A stretch of DNA of 64,000 bases from positions 124,001 through 188,000 of the forward strand of contig NZ_JADKYB010000004.1 in assembly GCF_016918855.1 (NCBI RefSeq), in the 5' to 3' direction. Source of the stretch: Actinacidiphila acididurans. GTDB lineage: Bacteria; Actinomycetota; Actinomycetes; Streptomycetales; Streptomycetaceae. Shown piece after piece: positions 6,991 to 15,747 of the stretch. The translations under genes and the position numbers were made by a program. A model generated the notes under the pieces. That model had not been told where the DNA came from. It did not search any database and worked only from the letters and a program-made list of their open reading frames with translations. Every line of letters begins with the position of its first letter. Position 1 is the first letter of the stretch.

Positions 6991-8577
6991 CTACCTAGGC
7001 GTAATGATGATGGTGGACAGGTCTAGTTCCTCCGGCTCCGGCACGTAATTCTTAGGGCGGGGGCCCCGCTTCCGCGGCGGAGCCTGCATGAGTTCCACCC
7101 GCAGGAGGGTGCGGAGGATTTCACGCTTACGCCCCAGGCTCATGCCCTGCCAGAGTCCGGCCGCATTCTGATAGTTGAGAGCGAACGGAGCTAGCGGCGA
7201 TTCGCTGACCGCGGCAGAGAGTTCATTCGCTATCTCGTTCAAGCGCTTGTTGATCAGAGCCGTCCCAGCCTCAAGCTGGGCCATGTCTATATTTTTGTCG
7301 GGATCGACGTAAGCCAGCGTCAGTTCATTCTTCTTCTGCCGCAGCGTTGCCGCCTCATCTCGCAGCGCTTCAACGTCTACGCTGGGAGACGTAATAATCA
7401 GGTCTACAATGTCCGGCCGCGACAGGCGTTCGACCGCTACGCGCTCAATGTAGAGATCCAATTGCGGTGCAGGCTGCCGACCGCGATTGCACGTATTGCA
7501 GAGGTAGAGGGGCGTTCCGCTGGGGGACTTGAGGCGCTGCCTCATTGTTCCTCCCCCGCACTGCCCACACTCGAATATCAGGCTGCCCAACCACTTGGTT
7601 ACGTTGCCCGTGGTTGTCTTCCGCCCAGGGGTCGAAAAAAGCGTAATGAGCGCCTGACGTTCTTCTTCTGTGATGATGCCCGGGAAGGCGTGCCACTTCA
7701 CGATTTCGCCGCGGTACTCGGCATGCCCGGCCACGCGGGGACTCGTCAGGATGCCCCTGATAGTGACAGCACCCCACTTTGACGTTTCCGCGTACTTACC
7801 TGTCCGCTTCCTCTCGCCTGACTCCGTGACCGTTCTGACTTTCCGCTTCGCAAGGTCGCGGAGTAGCTGATTCATCGGCACGCCCGACAGCAGTTCTTCT
7901 TTCCACTTCCGGATTTCCTTCGCCTCATCCGGTCGGTACTTCGTCATGTCGAGGACCGGCACGTCTTCATATATCCGGTCGGCAACGTCAGCTTTCGGAT
8001 TGATGCACTTGGAGCGGACGCGGCCGGTGTCCACCCCCCATCCGTACGGGCGAACGCCTCCGCCCCATTCGCCATTACGCGCGCGCCGCTTGTGTGACAG
8101 GGCAACGCGTTCGCCTTTGTGTCCGGATTCCTCTTCCGCCGCAACAATGTCCCGTTGGAAGTCGCCTCGCCCTGCGGAGCGTTCGAAGTTGTACTCTCCG
8201 CCCCGCTGGTGGGAGAACAATCGGACTCCGTGAGTACGGCACAGCCGGATGAATTCCCGAGCCTCGCCGACATCCCGAGTCAGGCGGTCCGCGTGCCAGA
8301 CAATGACGATGCGAATCAGTCCGGCCGCGATGTCACGCAACAGTGACTCGTATCCGGGGCGTTCCTTTCCGGAGTACGCCGAAATACCGATGTCCTCGTA
8401 GCGGACCTGAACGGGTTCCCCGATACCCTCTCCGAATTCCTCGTTTTCGAGGTGCTGGGAGTTGACGCCATGGCCTAGTTTTTGCTCGTCAAGGCTCACG
8501 CGCCCGTAGCTCACGCAGAGTGCAACCAGCACTACAGAATGAGGTATATTGCGGGATTGGGTGACTTGCTGAGGCAT
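6991..8577 (-). CDS. Large serine recombinase (integrase)
   Basis: 528 residues with the three-domain layout of phiC31/R4/TG1-type integrases. The N-terminal resolvase domain has the nucleophile in YGRVS (Ser about 28) and the conserved VWHADRLTRD arginine motif. A recombinase domain follows, with GGVRPYGW and a WGAVTIRGILTSPRVAGHAEYRG segment. A zinc-ribbon domain (CGQCGGGTM...CNTCNRG) is followed by a coiled-coil segment (about 410-460). Such enzymes join a short attP and attB without host factors. The gene lies directly beside the right-hand junction, with its 5' end 65 bp from where host coding sequence resumes. Loss of flanking structural genes cannot be judged because the element continues left of the window. 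Confidence 0.95.
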   Translation of the reverse strand: MPQQVTQSRNIPHSVVLVALCVSYGRVSLDEQKLGHGVNSQHLENEEFGEGIGEPVQVRYEDIGISAYSGKERPGYESLLRDIAAGLIRIVIVWHADRLTRDVGEAREFIRLCRTHGVRLFSHQRGGEYNFERSAGRGDFQRDIVAAEEESGHKGERVALSHKRRARNGEWGGGVRPYGWGVDTGRVRSKCINPKADVADRIYEDVPVLDMTKYRPDEAKEIRKWKEELLSGVPMNQLLRDLAKRKVRTVTESGERKRTGKYAETSKWGAVTIRGILTSPRVAGHAEYRGEIVKWHAFPGIITEEERQALITLFSTPGRKTTTGNVTKWLGSLIFECGQCGGGTMRQRLKSPSGTPLYLCNTCNRGRQPAPQLDLYIERVAVERLSRPDIVDLIITSPSVDVEALRDEAATLRQKKNELTLAYVDPDKNIDMAQLEAGTALINKRLNEIANELSAAVSESPLAPFALNYQNAAGLWQGMSLGRKREILRTLLRVELMQAPPRKRGPRPKNYVPEPEELDLSTIIITPR

Positions 8578-8601
8578 GTGTCCGGTTTACCCTCGGTTTG
8601 G

Positions 8602-8618
8602 CACCCCGTCTAGGGGTG
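8602..8618. repeat. Small inverted repeat in the attachment-site arm
   Basis: A 6-bp inverted repeat (8602-8607 with 8613-8618) with a 5-base spacer lies between the integrase start and the junction with host coding sequence. Serine-integrase att sites are short imperfect inverted repeats, so this may be part of the phage-derived arm, although its distance from the junction leaves this uncertain. Confidence 0.35.
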
Positions 8619-8619
8619 A

Positions 8620-8655
8620 GTGATTGGGGACACAAGCCCTGAGTGGGGAAGTCCA
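8620..8655. other. Element/chromosome junction (attachment site, one side only)
   Basis: Host coding sequence for [10 protein letters not shown] starts abruptly at about 8645. Immediately upstream the frame has a TGA (8640-8642) and the sequence no longer encodes the GPSGSG that should precede GKST. The switch therefore lies within about 8635-8650. The exact core cannot be fixed without the other end or an empty site. Confidence 0.7.
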
Positions 8656-9239
8656 CCCTCCTGCACCTCATGGGGACCCTCGACCTGCCGAGCGAGGGCA
8701 CCGTGGAGGTGGCCGGGCAGGACGTGGCGGCCCTGTCCGACCGGCGGCTGTCGGCGCTGCGGGGGCGCTGGCTGGGCTTCGTGTTCCAGCAGTTCCACCT
8801 CACCGACGGGCTCAGCGCGACCGAGAACGTGGCCAGCGGTCTGCTCTACGCCGGGGTGCCGCGCCGCCGGCGCCGCCCGCTCGCCGAGGAGGCGCTGGCC
8901 CGGGTCGGTATGGCGCACCGCCTCGGCCACCTGCCGCACCAGCTCTCCGGCGGCGAACGGCAGCGCGTGGCGATCGCCCGCGCACTGGTGAACTCCCCCG
9001 CCCTGGTGCTGGCCGACGAGCCCACCGGCGCCCTGGACACCGCCAACGGCCGGGCCGTCCTCGACCTGCTCACCCGGCTCAACACGGAGGGCACCACCAT
9101 CGCCGTCATCACCCACGACCGGGAGATCGCCGCCCGCCTGCCGCGCCGTATCGAACTGCGGGACGGCCGGATCGTGGCCGACACCGGTCCCGGCGGCCGG
9201 CCGCTCGTGGACGGCCCGACCGAGGAGGCCGCCGTATGA
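8643..9239 (+). pseudogene. ABC transporter ATPase, 5' end removed by element insertion
   Basis: The remaining 198 codons encode the ATPase from the end of Walker A ([10 protein letters not shown]) onward. They include a Q-loop region ([18 protein letters not shown]), the signature [15 protein letters not shown], Walker [12 protein letters not shown] and the H-loop VITHD. Family members (MacB/LolD type, about 220-240 residues) have some 35-45 more residues before this point, including the first half of the P-loop. The missing part should lie at the other end of the integrated element. A GTG at 8643 could start a fragment, but it has no ribosome site and would lack a working P-loop. The 3' end overlaps the permease start (ATGA). 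Confidence 0.9.
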
Positions 9240-10528
9240 GCCGTACGATCCGAAACCGACGTCACGCTGTCGGACGCGGGAGACGCGGGAGCGACGTGGA
9301 CGGTACGGACGCGCGTACGCCCTTCGCCGCCGGCCCGCGGTCGGTGCGGCTGTCCCCCGGTGACGTGCTGCGGCTCGGGCTGGTGGGGCTGCGGGTGCGC
9401 AAGCTGCGGGCGGCGCTGTCGGCGCTGGGGATCTCGATCGGGATCGCCACGATGATCGTGGTGACCGGGATCCCGGCGTCCAGCCAGAAGGGGCTGCTGG
9501 AGCAGTTGACGGCGCTGGGCACCAACATGCTCCAGGCCCAGCCGCAGCCGAACCAGACGCCGCCGGTGCTGCTGCCGCCCGCCGCGGACGCGATGGCACG
9601 GCGGATCGGGCCGGTCACGCGGGCGAGCGCGGTCGCGAACACGCACCGCGGCGTGCAGCGCACCGACCGGTCGGACCCGAGCGACAGCGTCGGCATCAGC
9701 GTGCTGGCCGCCCGGGACGACCTGCTGGCGGCGGTGGGCGGCCGGGTGCACACGGGCACCTTCCTGACGCCGGCCACCGACCGCTTCCCGACCGTGGTGC
9801 TCGGCTACCAGGCCGCCTCCTGGCTGGGCTTCCGGCAGCTCCCGGCGGGCGGGCCGCTGCCCCAGGTCCTCATCGACCGGCGGCTGTTCACCGTGACCGG
9901 CATCCTCGACCCGATGCCGCTCACCCCCGAACTGGAGCAGTCGGTACTGGTCGGCTGGCCGGCCGCGACCCTCTACCTGGGGTTCGACGGGCACCCCACA
10001 GTGGTCTACGTCAAGGCCCGCGAGGACGCGCTGGAGGACGTACGGGCGGTGCTGCCGGCCACCCTCTACCCGCAGCTCCCCGGCCTGATCGAGGTCAGCC
10101 GGCCCTCGGACGCGCTGGCCGCCAAACGCGCCACCGAGCACACCTTCTCCTCCCTCTTCCTGGGCCTGGCCGGAGTCGCCCTGCTGGTCGGCGGCATCGG
10201 AGTGGCCAACACCATGATCATCTCCGTGCTCGAACGCCGCCGCGAGATCGGCCTGCGCCGCGCCCTGGGCGCCGGCCGTGGCCAGATCCGGGGCCAGTTC
10301 CTCACCGAGGCCGTCGTCCTCTCCGCCGCCGGCGGCATATCCGGCGCCCTCGCCGGCGCCCTCGCCGTCCTCGGCTACGCCACGGCCCAGGGCTGGCCCC
10401 CCGTCGTCCCCCTCTCCTCCCTCGCCGAAGGCCTCGCCGCCGCCCTCCTCATCGGCATGACCGCCGGCGTCTACCCCTCCCTCCGCGCCGCCCGCCTCCC
10501 CCCGACGGAGGCCCTGTCGGCGACGTGA
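9236..10528 (+). CDS. FtsX/MacB-type ABC transporter permease
   Basis: 430 residues. After a basic N-terminus, the first membrane helix is at about 55-80 ([20 protein letters not shown]). A large extracytoplasmic domain follows, then three C-terminal helices beginning with [20 protein letters not shown]. The cytoplasmic [19 protein letters not shown] loop is the family hallmark that contacts the ATPase. It is translationally coupled to the ATPase remnant upstream. Since that ATPase has lost its P-loop start and promoter side, this permease is probably poorly expressed and without its energy partner while the element is integrated. The substrate is unknown; this family moves lipids, peptides or antibiotics. 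Confidence 0.85.
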   Translation: MSRTIRNRRHAVGRGRRGSDVDGTDARTPFAAGPRSVRLSPGDVLRLGLVGLRVRKLRAALSALGISIGIATMIVVTGIPASSQKGLLEQLTALGTNMLQAQPQPNQTPPVLLPPAADAMARRIGPVTRASAVANTHRGVQRTDRSDPSDSVGISVLAARDDLLAAVGGRVHTGTFLTPATDRFPTVVLGYQAASWLGFRQLPAGGPLPQVLIDRRLFTVTGILDPMPLTPELEQSVLVGWPAATLYLGFDGHPTVVYVKAREDALEDVRAVLPATLYPQLPGLIEVSRPSDALAAKRATEHTFSSLFLGLAGVALLVGGIGVANTMIISVLERRREIGLRRALGAGRGQIRGQFLTEAVVLSAAGGISGALAGALAVLGYATAQGWPPVVPLSSLAEGLAAALLIGMTAGVYPSLRAARLPPTEALSAT

Positions 10529-10630
10529 CGACGAAGGCGGTGCGTCGAAGGTTCAGCCGCGCCGGTTTACGAGCAGCACGGCGAATGGAAGGCACTATGG
10601 TGAGGGCAGGTCGAGAGGAGGGAGTGCCAA

Positions 10631-10849
10631 ATGAGTGCGGCGTACGACTACGGCGAGTTGCACGAGCTGATCGACCACCTTGAGCCCGAGCAGGCCGAAG
10701 AGGTGCGGCAGTACGCACTGCGCCTGGTGCATTCCGTTCCATCGCGCTTTCGTGTGCTGCGCAGCTTCGACGGACCGGCCACGAATCTAGGGGCTCGTGC
10801 CAAGGACATCGTTCGTGAGGAGTTCGGTCAGAGCGATGCTGATCGTTGA
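10631..10849 (+). CDS. Putative antitoxin of a VapBC-like pair
   Basis: 72 residues, preceded by a GAGGAGG ribosome site. The sequence is helical (YGELHELIDHLEPEQAEEVRQYALRLV) with a C-terminal part rich in charged residues that would wrap the toxin. No obvious ribbon-helix-helix or AbrB DNA-binding motif is visible, so autoregulation is uncertain. Its stop codon overlaps the start of the PIN-domain gene by 14 bp, the usual antitoxin-toxin arrangement. Identification rests mainly on that arrangement. Confidence 0.65.
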   Translation: MSAAYDYGELHELIDHLEPEQAEEVRQYALRLVHSVPSRFRVLRSFDGPATNLGARAKDIVREEFGQSDADR

Positions 10850-11246
10850 CACCGGTCCGCTGGTTGCCCTCCTGAACCGTAAGGACTCCGACCACGAGCG
10901 GTGCTCAGCACTGCTGGAGAGTCACAACGGCGAACTGCTCATCACGCCTTACGTCCTGACCGAGACCTGCTATCTCGTTCAGAAGCGCCTGGGGGGAGCA
11001 GTAGAGACCAACCTCGTGGAAGCCGTCGCCGCCGGAGAATTCACGCTGGTCCCCGCCGAGGGCCGTGACCTCGCCCGGATCGGGCAGCTCATGCGTCGCT
11101 ACCAGGGCTTTCCCCTTGGCATTACTGACGCCTCCGTCATCGCCCTGGCCGAGCGGCTGAAGCTGACGGAGGTCGCAACGCTTGATCACCGGCACTTCCG
11201 GGCGGTCGTACCCGAGCACGTACCCGCGCTCACCCTCCTGCCCTGA
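10836..11246 (+). CDS. PIN-domain ribonuclease toxin (VapC-like)
   Basis: 136 residues from the ATG at 10836, which gives the standard PIN opening MLIVDTGPLVALLNRKD. The acidic active-site residues are visible: Asp in IVDTGPL, Glu in YVLTETCYLV, Asp in GITDASVIALAERL and Asp in ATLDHRHF. PIN toxins cleave RNA (tRNA or mRNA) when free of antitoxin. It overlaps the upstream antitoxin gene, indicating coupled translation. It lies 300 bp beyond the transporter genes cut by the element, on the chromosomal side, so it is not element cargo. Confidence 0.85.
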   Translation: MLIVDTGPLVALLNRKDSDHERCSALLESHNGELLITPYVLTETCYLVQKRLGGAVETNLVEAVAAGEFTLVPAEGRDLARIGQLMRRYQGFPLGITDASVIALAERLKLTEVATLDHRHFRAVVPEHVPALTLLP

Positions 11247-11381
11247 CCCCCACCCCGCCCTCCGAAAAAAATCTCCGCCACCCTGTCGATTTCCGGCGCC
11301 CCCGTTCGACGCGTGAGTGAGCGGCGGGAAGAGAGCGCCGCGGACCGAAGAAGAACGGCAAGGCAGGAAGAGGCGAGCGGA

Positions 11382-11732
11382 ATGCGCTACATGATGCTGC
11401 TGCGGCTGGACCAGGACCAGGCGGGGAAGCAGCCGAGCGATGAGCTGATGGCCGAGATGGGGAAGCTGCTGGAGGACATGACCCGGCAGGGGGTGCTGCT
11501 GGACACCGCGGGGCTGGCACCAGTGGCGGAGGCGACGTCGCTGCGGCTGTCCGCGGGGAAGACCACCGTGGTGGACGGGCCGTTCACCGAGGCCAAGGAG
11601 TTCATCGGGGGCTACTGCCTGGTGCAGGCGAAGGACCAGGACGAGGCCGTGCAGTGGGCCCGGCGGTTCCTCGCGATCCACGGCGACCAGTGGGACCTGA
11701 CCGCGGAGGTGCGGCAGGTGATGGAGCCCTGA
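11382..11732 (+). CDS. YCII-related DGPF-domain protein
   Basis: 116 residues starting MRYMMLLRLDQDQ; the ATG at 11382 has AGGAAGAGG about 8 bp upstream. The family motif is visible as VVDGPFTEAKEFIGGY (about 66-81), with a ferredoxin-like alternation of strands and helices around it. DGPF/YCII proteins are established genomic partners and regulon members of ECF42 sigma factors, and one follows 68 bp downstream. Enzymatic activity is not established for this group. The pair probably forms one regulatory unit. Confidence 0.85.
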   Translation: MRYMMLLRLDQDQAGKQPSDELMAEMGKLLEDMTRQGVLLDTAGLAPVAEATSLRLSAGKTTVVDGPFTEAKEFIGGYCLVQAKDQDEAVQWARRFLAIHGDQWDLTAEVRQVMEP

Positions 11733-11750
11733 GCGAGGGCGGCAACGGGG

Positions 11751-11790
11751 GAGCCGCCGCGGGCCCGCTTTGCGCGGGTCCGCCGCGGCT
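11751..11790. repeat. GC-rich inverted repeat between the DGPF gene and the sigma gene
   Basis: Arms of about 15 bp (starting GCCGCCGCGGGCCCGC and its near-complement) surround a short TTTGCGC loop. It could form a hairpin in the intergenic transcript, attenuating or separating expression of the sigma factor from the DGPF gene. Confidence 0.5.
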
Positions 11791-11800
11791 GCTGTGATGG

Positions 11801-13081
11801 GTGACCGTGACGGCAGGAAGCGGACCGGAACGGCGGGCGGTGGACCGTACCGTCGACGCGGTGTGGCGGATCGAGTCGCCGCGGCTGATCGCCGGCCTGA
11901 CCCGGATGACGCACGACCTCGCAGTGGCCGAGGAGCTCGCGCAGGACGCGCTGGTGGCCGCGCTGGAGCAGTGGCCGCGGGAAGGCGTGCCGCGCAATCC
12001 GGGCGCGTGGCTGATGACGACGGCCAAGCGGCGCGCGGTCGACCAGATCCGCCGGGACCGCACCTTCGCCCGCAAGCTGGAGCTGCTCGGGCACGAGCTG
12101 GAGATCGCGCAGGGCGCGGACGAGGGCCCGGCGGACCCCGAGGAGATCCAGGACGACCTGCTGCGGCTGGTGTTCGTCGCCTGCCACCCGGTGCTGGCCC
12201 GCGAGGCCCGGGTCGCGCTGACCCTGCGGCTGCTCGGCGGCCTGACCACCGACGAGATCGCCCGCGCCTTCCTGACCGGCGAGGCCACCGTCGCCCAGCG
12301 CATCGTCCGCGCCAAGCGCACCCTGGCCCGCGAGCAGGTGCCCTTCGAGGTGCCGTCCGGCCCCGCGCTCGGCGAACGCCTCGCCTCCGTGCTGGAGGTG
12401 GTCTATCTGATCTTCAACGAGGGGTACGCGGCCACCGCCGGCGACGACTGGATGCGGCCGGCGCTGTGCGAGGACGCGCTACGGCTGGCCCGGGTGCTGT
12501 CCGGGCTGCTGCCGCGCGAGCCCGAGGTGCACGGCCTGACCGCGCTGCTGGAACTCCAGTCCTCGCGCGCCGCCGCCCGCTCCGGCCCCGACCCCGTGCT
12601 GCTGGCCGACCAGGACCGGGCCCGCTGGGACCGGCTGCTGATCCGCCGCGGGTTCGCCGCGCTCGCCCGGGCCGACGCCGCCGCTGCCGCCCGCGGCACC
12701 CCGCCCGGCCCGTACGCCCTCCAGGCCGCGATCGCCGCCTGCCACGCCCGCGCGGCCACCCCCGGCGAGACCGACTGGGCCACCGTCGCCCGGCTGTACG
12801 AGGCCCTGTCGCTGCGCGCCCCCTCGCCCGTGGTGGAACTCAACCGCGCGGTCGCGGTCGGCATGGCCGACGGCCCGGCCGCCGGGCTGGCCCTCGCCGA
12901 CGCCCTGGCCGCGGCCGGCTGCCTGGCCGGCTACCACCTGCTGCCCGCCGTCCGCGGCGACCTGCTGGCCCGCCTGGACCGCCGCGCCGAGGCCCGCGCG
13001 GCCTTCACCGAGGCGGCGGACCTGACCCGTAACAACGCCGAACGCACCCTGCTGCTGCGCCGGGCCGCGGAGAGCGCCTAG
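11801..13081 (+). CDS. ECF42-type RNA polymerase sigma factor with C-terminal TPR-like extension
   Basis: 426 residues. Sigma region 2 is at about 25-95 (RLIAGLTRMTHDLAVAEELAQDAL, PGAWLMTTAKRRAVDQIRRD). Region 4 is at about 130-185 (LTLRLLGGLTTDEIARAFL, ATVAQRIVRAKRTL). The remaining 240 residues are Ala/Leu-rich helices with the group-typical VLEVVYLIFNEGY and a terminal NNAERTLLLRRA. ECF42 factors lack a classical anti-sigma gene; the C-terminal extension is thought to control them. Their known targets are adjacent DGPF genes, as seen just upstream. The GTG at 11801 is a likely start, although the ribosome site is weak. Confidence 0.9.
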   Translation: MTVTAGSGPERRAVDRTVDAVWRIESPRLIAGLTRMTHDLAVAEELAQDALVAALEQWPREGVPRNPGAWLMTTAKRRAVDQIRRDRTFARKLELLGHELEIAQGADEGPADPEEIQDDLLRLVFVACHPVLAREARVALTLRLLGGLTTDEIARAFLTGEATVAQRIVRAKRTLAREQVPFEVPSGPALGERLASVLEVVYLIFNEGYAATAGDDWMRPALCEDALRLARVLSGLLPREPEVHGLTALLELQSSRAAARSGPDPVLLADQDRARWDRLLIRRGFAALARADAAAAARGTPPGPYALQAAIAACHARAATPGETDWATVARLYEALSLRAPSPVVELNRAVAVGMADGPAAGLALADALAAAGCLAGYHLLPAVRGDLLARLDRRAEARAAFTEAADLTRNNAERTLLLRRAAESA

Positions 13082-13172
13082 CCGGCGGGCGCGACCGGAC
13101 AGCCGCACGGCCACGGCAGGCGGACCACCGTACGGTCGGGCGGCCGTACGGTCACAACGGGGCGGGGCGCGC

Positions 13173-13457
13173 TCAGGACTTGGGGTCGGCCGCCTTCGCC
13201 GCCGGGCTCGGGCGGCGCTCCTCGGCGGCTTTCGCCGCCGGCGGCCGGCTCTTGTCGGCGGGCTTCTCCTCGAAGTCGATCTTCTTCATCTGCTTGCCCA
13301 TGTTCTTCATCAGCGCCCACAGGGCGACGGCGATGACGGCGAAGATCACGAACCCGAGGAGGCCGGGCGTGACCTTGTCCTGGTTGAGGTCCTGGGCGAG
13401 CGGGACCAGTGCGGGGTGGGCCAGCAAGGGGGCGGCGTCAGCAGTCACGCCGACCAT
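13173..13457 (-). CDS. Small single-pass membrane protein linked to mca
   Basis: 94 residues with one strongly hydrophobic segment (about 32-50, GLLGFVIFAVIAVALWALM) flanked by an outside N-terminus and a basic/acidic cytoplasmic tail (MKNMGKQMKKIDFEEK, then Ala/Pro/Lys-rich). It follows mca on the same strand with a 6-bp gap, so it is co-transcribed and perhaps translationally coupled. Proteins of this kind are conserved beside mca in streptomycetes; the role is unknown. Confidence 0.75.
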   Translation of the reverse strand: MVGVTADAAPLLAHPALVPLAQDLNQDKVTPGLLGFVIFAVIAVALWALMKNMGKQMKKIDFEEKPADKSRPPAAKAAEERRPSPAAKAADPKS

Positions 13458-13463
13458 TGTCGC

Positions 13464-14336
13464 TCAGGCGCCGCGGACGCCCGCGAAGAGGTCGTCCTCG
13501 GGCATCGAGACGTCCACCCGGGACCGGGCCAGCTCGTAGTCCTCGGTCGGCCAGACCTCGCGCTGAATGTCCAGCGGCACCCGGAACCACGGCCCGTCCG
13601 GGTCGATCTGGGTGGCGTGGGCGATCAGCGCCTTGTCCCTGATCTCGAAGAAGTCCCCGCACGGCACGTGCGTGGTCAGCGACCGCTCCGGCCGGTCGGA
13701 CTTCTCCCACATCTTGAGCCACTCCTCGTACGGCGACTCCAGGCCGCGGGCGAGCAGCGTCTCGTGCAGGGCCAGCGTGCGCTGCCGGTTGAAGCCCTGG
13801 TTGTAGTAGAGCTTCAGCGGGGTCCACGGCTCGCCCGCCTCCGGGTAGCGGTCCGGGTCGCCGGCCGCCTCGTACGCCACCACCGAGATCTTGTGGGTCA
13901 TGATGTGGTCGGGGTGCGGGTAGCCGCCGTTCTCGTCGTACGTGGTGATCACGTGCGGTCGGAACTCGCGGATCAGCTTGACCAGCACACCGGCCGCCTC
14001 GTCCACGTCCTGGAGCCCGAAGCAGCCCTCGGGCAGCGGCGGCAGCGGGTCGCCCTCGGGCAGGCCCGAGTCGACGAAACCGAGCCAGGCCTGCTTCACA
14101 CCGAGGATCTGCCGCGCCTCCTCCATCTCCTTGGCGCGCACCTCGTGGATGTGCTCCTCGATGTAGGGGTCGCCCTGGAGCTTGGGGTTCAGCACCGAGC
14201 CGCGCTCACCGCCGGTGCAGGTGGCCACCAGGACGTCCACCCCCTCGGAGACGTACTTGGCCATGGTGGCCGCGCCTTTGCTGGACTCGTCGTCGGGGTG
14301 GGCGTGCACGGCCATCAGTCGCAGTTGCTCGGTCAA
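13464..14336 (-). CDS. mca: Mycothiol S-conjugate amidase Mca
   Basis: 290 residues from a TTG at 14336. This start gives the family opening TEQLRLMAVHAHPDDESSKG and has GAGGGA 8 bp upstream; the frame is open further upstream to 14456. Zinc-binding residues are in HAHPDDE (about 11-17) and the HPDHIMTHK motif. Mca cleaves mycothiol conjugates of toxins and antibiotics to mercapturic acids for export, a cytoplasmic detoxification step specific to actinobacteria. It is distinguished from the related MshB by the lysine in DDESSKG and by length. It is divergent from the DUF4307 gene with about 180 bp between. Confidence 0.93.
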   Translation of the reverse strand: MTEQLRLMAVHAHPDDESSKGAATMAKYVSEGVDVLVATCTGGERGSVLNPKLQGDPYIEEHIHEVRAKEMEEARQILGVKQAWLGFVDSGLPEGDPLPPLPEGCFGLQDVDEAAGVLVKLIREFRPHVITTYDENGGYPHPDHIMTHKISVVAYEAAGDPDRYPEAGEPWTPLKLYYNQGFNRQRTLALHETLLARGLESPYEEWLKMWEKSDRPERSLTTHVPCGDFFEIRDKALIAHATQIDPDGPWFRVPLDIQREVWPTEDYELARSRVDVSMPEDDLFAGVRGA

Positions 14337-14516
14337 GGCGGGTCCCTCGGTCCTCGGTGTCGGCGGGGTCTGGGCGTCGGCGTCGGGTCGTCTGCGAGGG
14401 TGCTCCTCGGGCCCGCCCGCGTCACCCCCGGCCCCCTCCGTCGGCCGGGAGGGCACCTCCTATAGTGACCGAGGGCGGCGGGGAAAAATTCCGCGGCCCG
14501 GGCAGGAGGGACGATC

Positions 14517-14924
14517 ATGACGGCTGTCGGGCCCGCGGACCGCTACGGGCGGAACGCCGACGCGGACGCGCGCGCCAACCGCCAGCTCAGGATCGCCGCG
14601 ATCCTGCTGGGCGCGCTGGCTGTCATCGGCATCGGCTGGTACGGCTGGCATTCGGTCGTCGACAGCAAGGTCAGCGCCCAGGTGGTGGCCTTCAAGGCGG
14701 TCTCCGACCAGGCGGTCGAGATCCACCTCGAGGTGCACAAGAGCAGCGGCACGGTCGCGGTGTGCACCCTGCGCTCGGAGGACAAGGACCACAACGAGGT
14801 CGGCCGCAAGGACGTCACCCTGGCCGAGCACGCCAAGCAGGTCGACACCATCGTGACGGTACGCACCACCGCGCGCGGCGAGACCGGTGAGCTCGTGCAC
14901 TGCGGTACCGCGCCGAAGAACTGA
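14517..14924 (+). CDS. DUF4307 family membrane protein
   Basis: 135 residues: short charged N-terminus, one membrane helix at about 27-46 (IAAILLGALAVIGIGWYGW), then an extracytoplasmic beta-rich domain (about 55-130) with two cysteines (VCTLRSED, VHCGTAP) that could form a disulfide. This is the DUF4307 layout, found across Actinobacteria, function unknown. A GGAGGG ribosome site precedes the ATG. A possible -10 hexamer TATAGT lies about 55 bp upstream at 14461. Confidence 0.85.
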   Translation: MTAVGPADRYGRNADADARANRQLRIAAILLGALAVIGIGWYGWHSVVDSKVSAQVVAFKAVSDQAVEIHLEVHKSSGTVAVCTLRSEDKDHNEVGRKDVTLAEHAKQVDTIVTVRTTARGETGELVHCGTAPKN

Positions 14925-15187
14925 CCTTCCGACGAGCCGACCGCAGGGCCCGCCGTACGCGCAGCGCGGCGCCGCCGTCACCCGGAGGGTTAATACTCCC
15001 GTCCACCGCCGGTAATTGTTAGGCTCGTGGTTTCGTCCCGGCGAGCGATGGCAATGCACTTGTTCATCGGGTGGGGGTACCTCGGCGACAGCGGAGGAAG
15101 CCCGTACGTCTCGCAGGAACGACCGCCGGCCGCGCACGTGGCCGGCGGCACGGCACACGGCACCACATGTACCGACGAGGAGCACCT

Positions 15188-15685
15188 GTGACCCAGACCA
15201 GCGACAACGTCACCTGGCTCACCCAGGCGGCGTACGACCAGCTCAAGGCCGAGCTGGAGCATCTGTCTGGTCCGGCGCGCGCCGAGATCGTCGCCAAGAT
15301 CGAGGAAGCCCGCCAGGAAGGCGATCTCAAGGAGAACGCCGGCTACCACGCGGCGCGCGAGGACCAGGGCAAGCTCGAACTGCGGATCCGCCAGCTGAAC
15401 CAGATCCTGGAGAACGCCAAGGTCGGCGAGGCCCCCGCGGACGACGGCGTCGTGGCGCCGGGCATGGTGGTCACGATCGCGTTCGACGGCGACCCGGACG
15501 ACACGGTCACCTTCCTGCTGGGTTCCCGCGAGGGAGTGGCCGGCGACCTCGAGACGTACTCCCCGCAGTCGCCGCTGGGCCGGGGCGTCACCGGCAAGCG
15601 AACCGGTGAGGACGCGACGTACGAACTGCCCAACGGCAAGCCGGCCACGGTGCGCATCCTCGAGGTCAAGCCCTACCGGGGCTGA
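15188..15685 (+). CDS. greA: Transcription elongation factor GreA
   Basis: 165 residues from the GTG at 15188 (GAGGAG ribosome site 7 bp upstream). The N-terminal coiled-coil finger contains the acidic tip (EEARQEGDLKENAGYHAAREDQ). The C-terminal FKBP-like domain contains GMVVTIAFDGDPDDTVTFLLG, SPLGRGVTGKRTGE and the closing ATVRILEVKPY. GreA inserts its coiled coil into the RNA polymerase secondary channel and stimulates cleavage of backtracked RNA. It stands alone here, converging with an ABC transporter operon across a strong terminator. Confidence 0.95.
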   Translation: MTQTSDNVTWLTQAAYDQLKAELEHLSGPARAEIVAKIEEARQEGDLKENAGYHAAREDQGKLELRIRQLNQILENAKVGEAPADDGVVAPGMVVTIAFDGDPDDTVTFLLGSREGVAGDLETYSPQSPLGRGVTGKRTGEDATYELPNGKPATVRILEVKPYRG

Positions 15686-15700
15686 TCGACCCCGTACGCG

Positions 15701-15737
15701 ACGGAGCCCCGGCCGCCAGGTGCGGCCGGGGCTCCGT
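15701..15737. terminator. Bidirectional terminator between greA and the ABC permease
   Basis: A perfect 15-bp inverted repeat (15701-15715 with 15723-15737) with a 7-base loop lies 16 bp after the greA stop and 11 bp from the converging permease stop. Confidence 0.85.
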
Positions 15738-15747
15738 GCGTCCGCTG

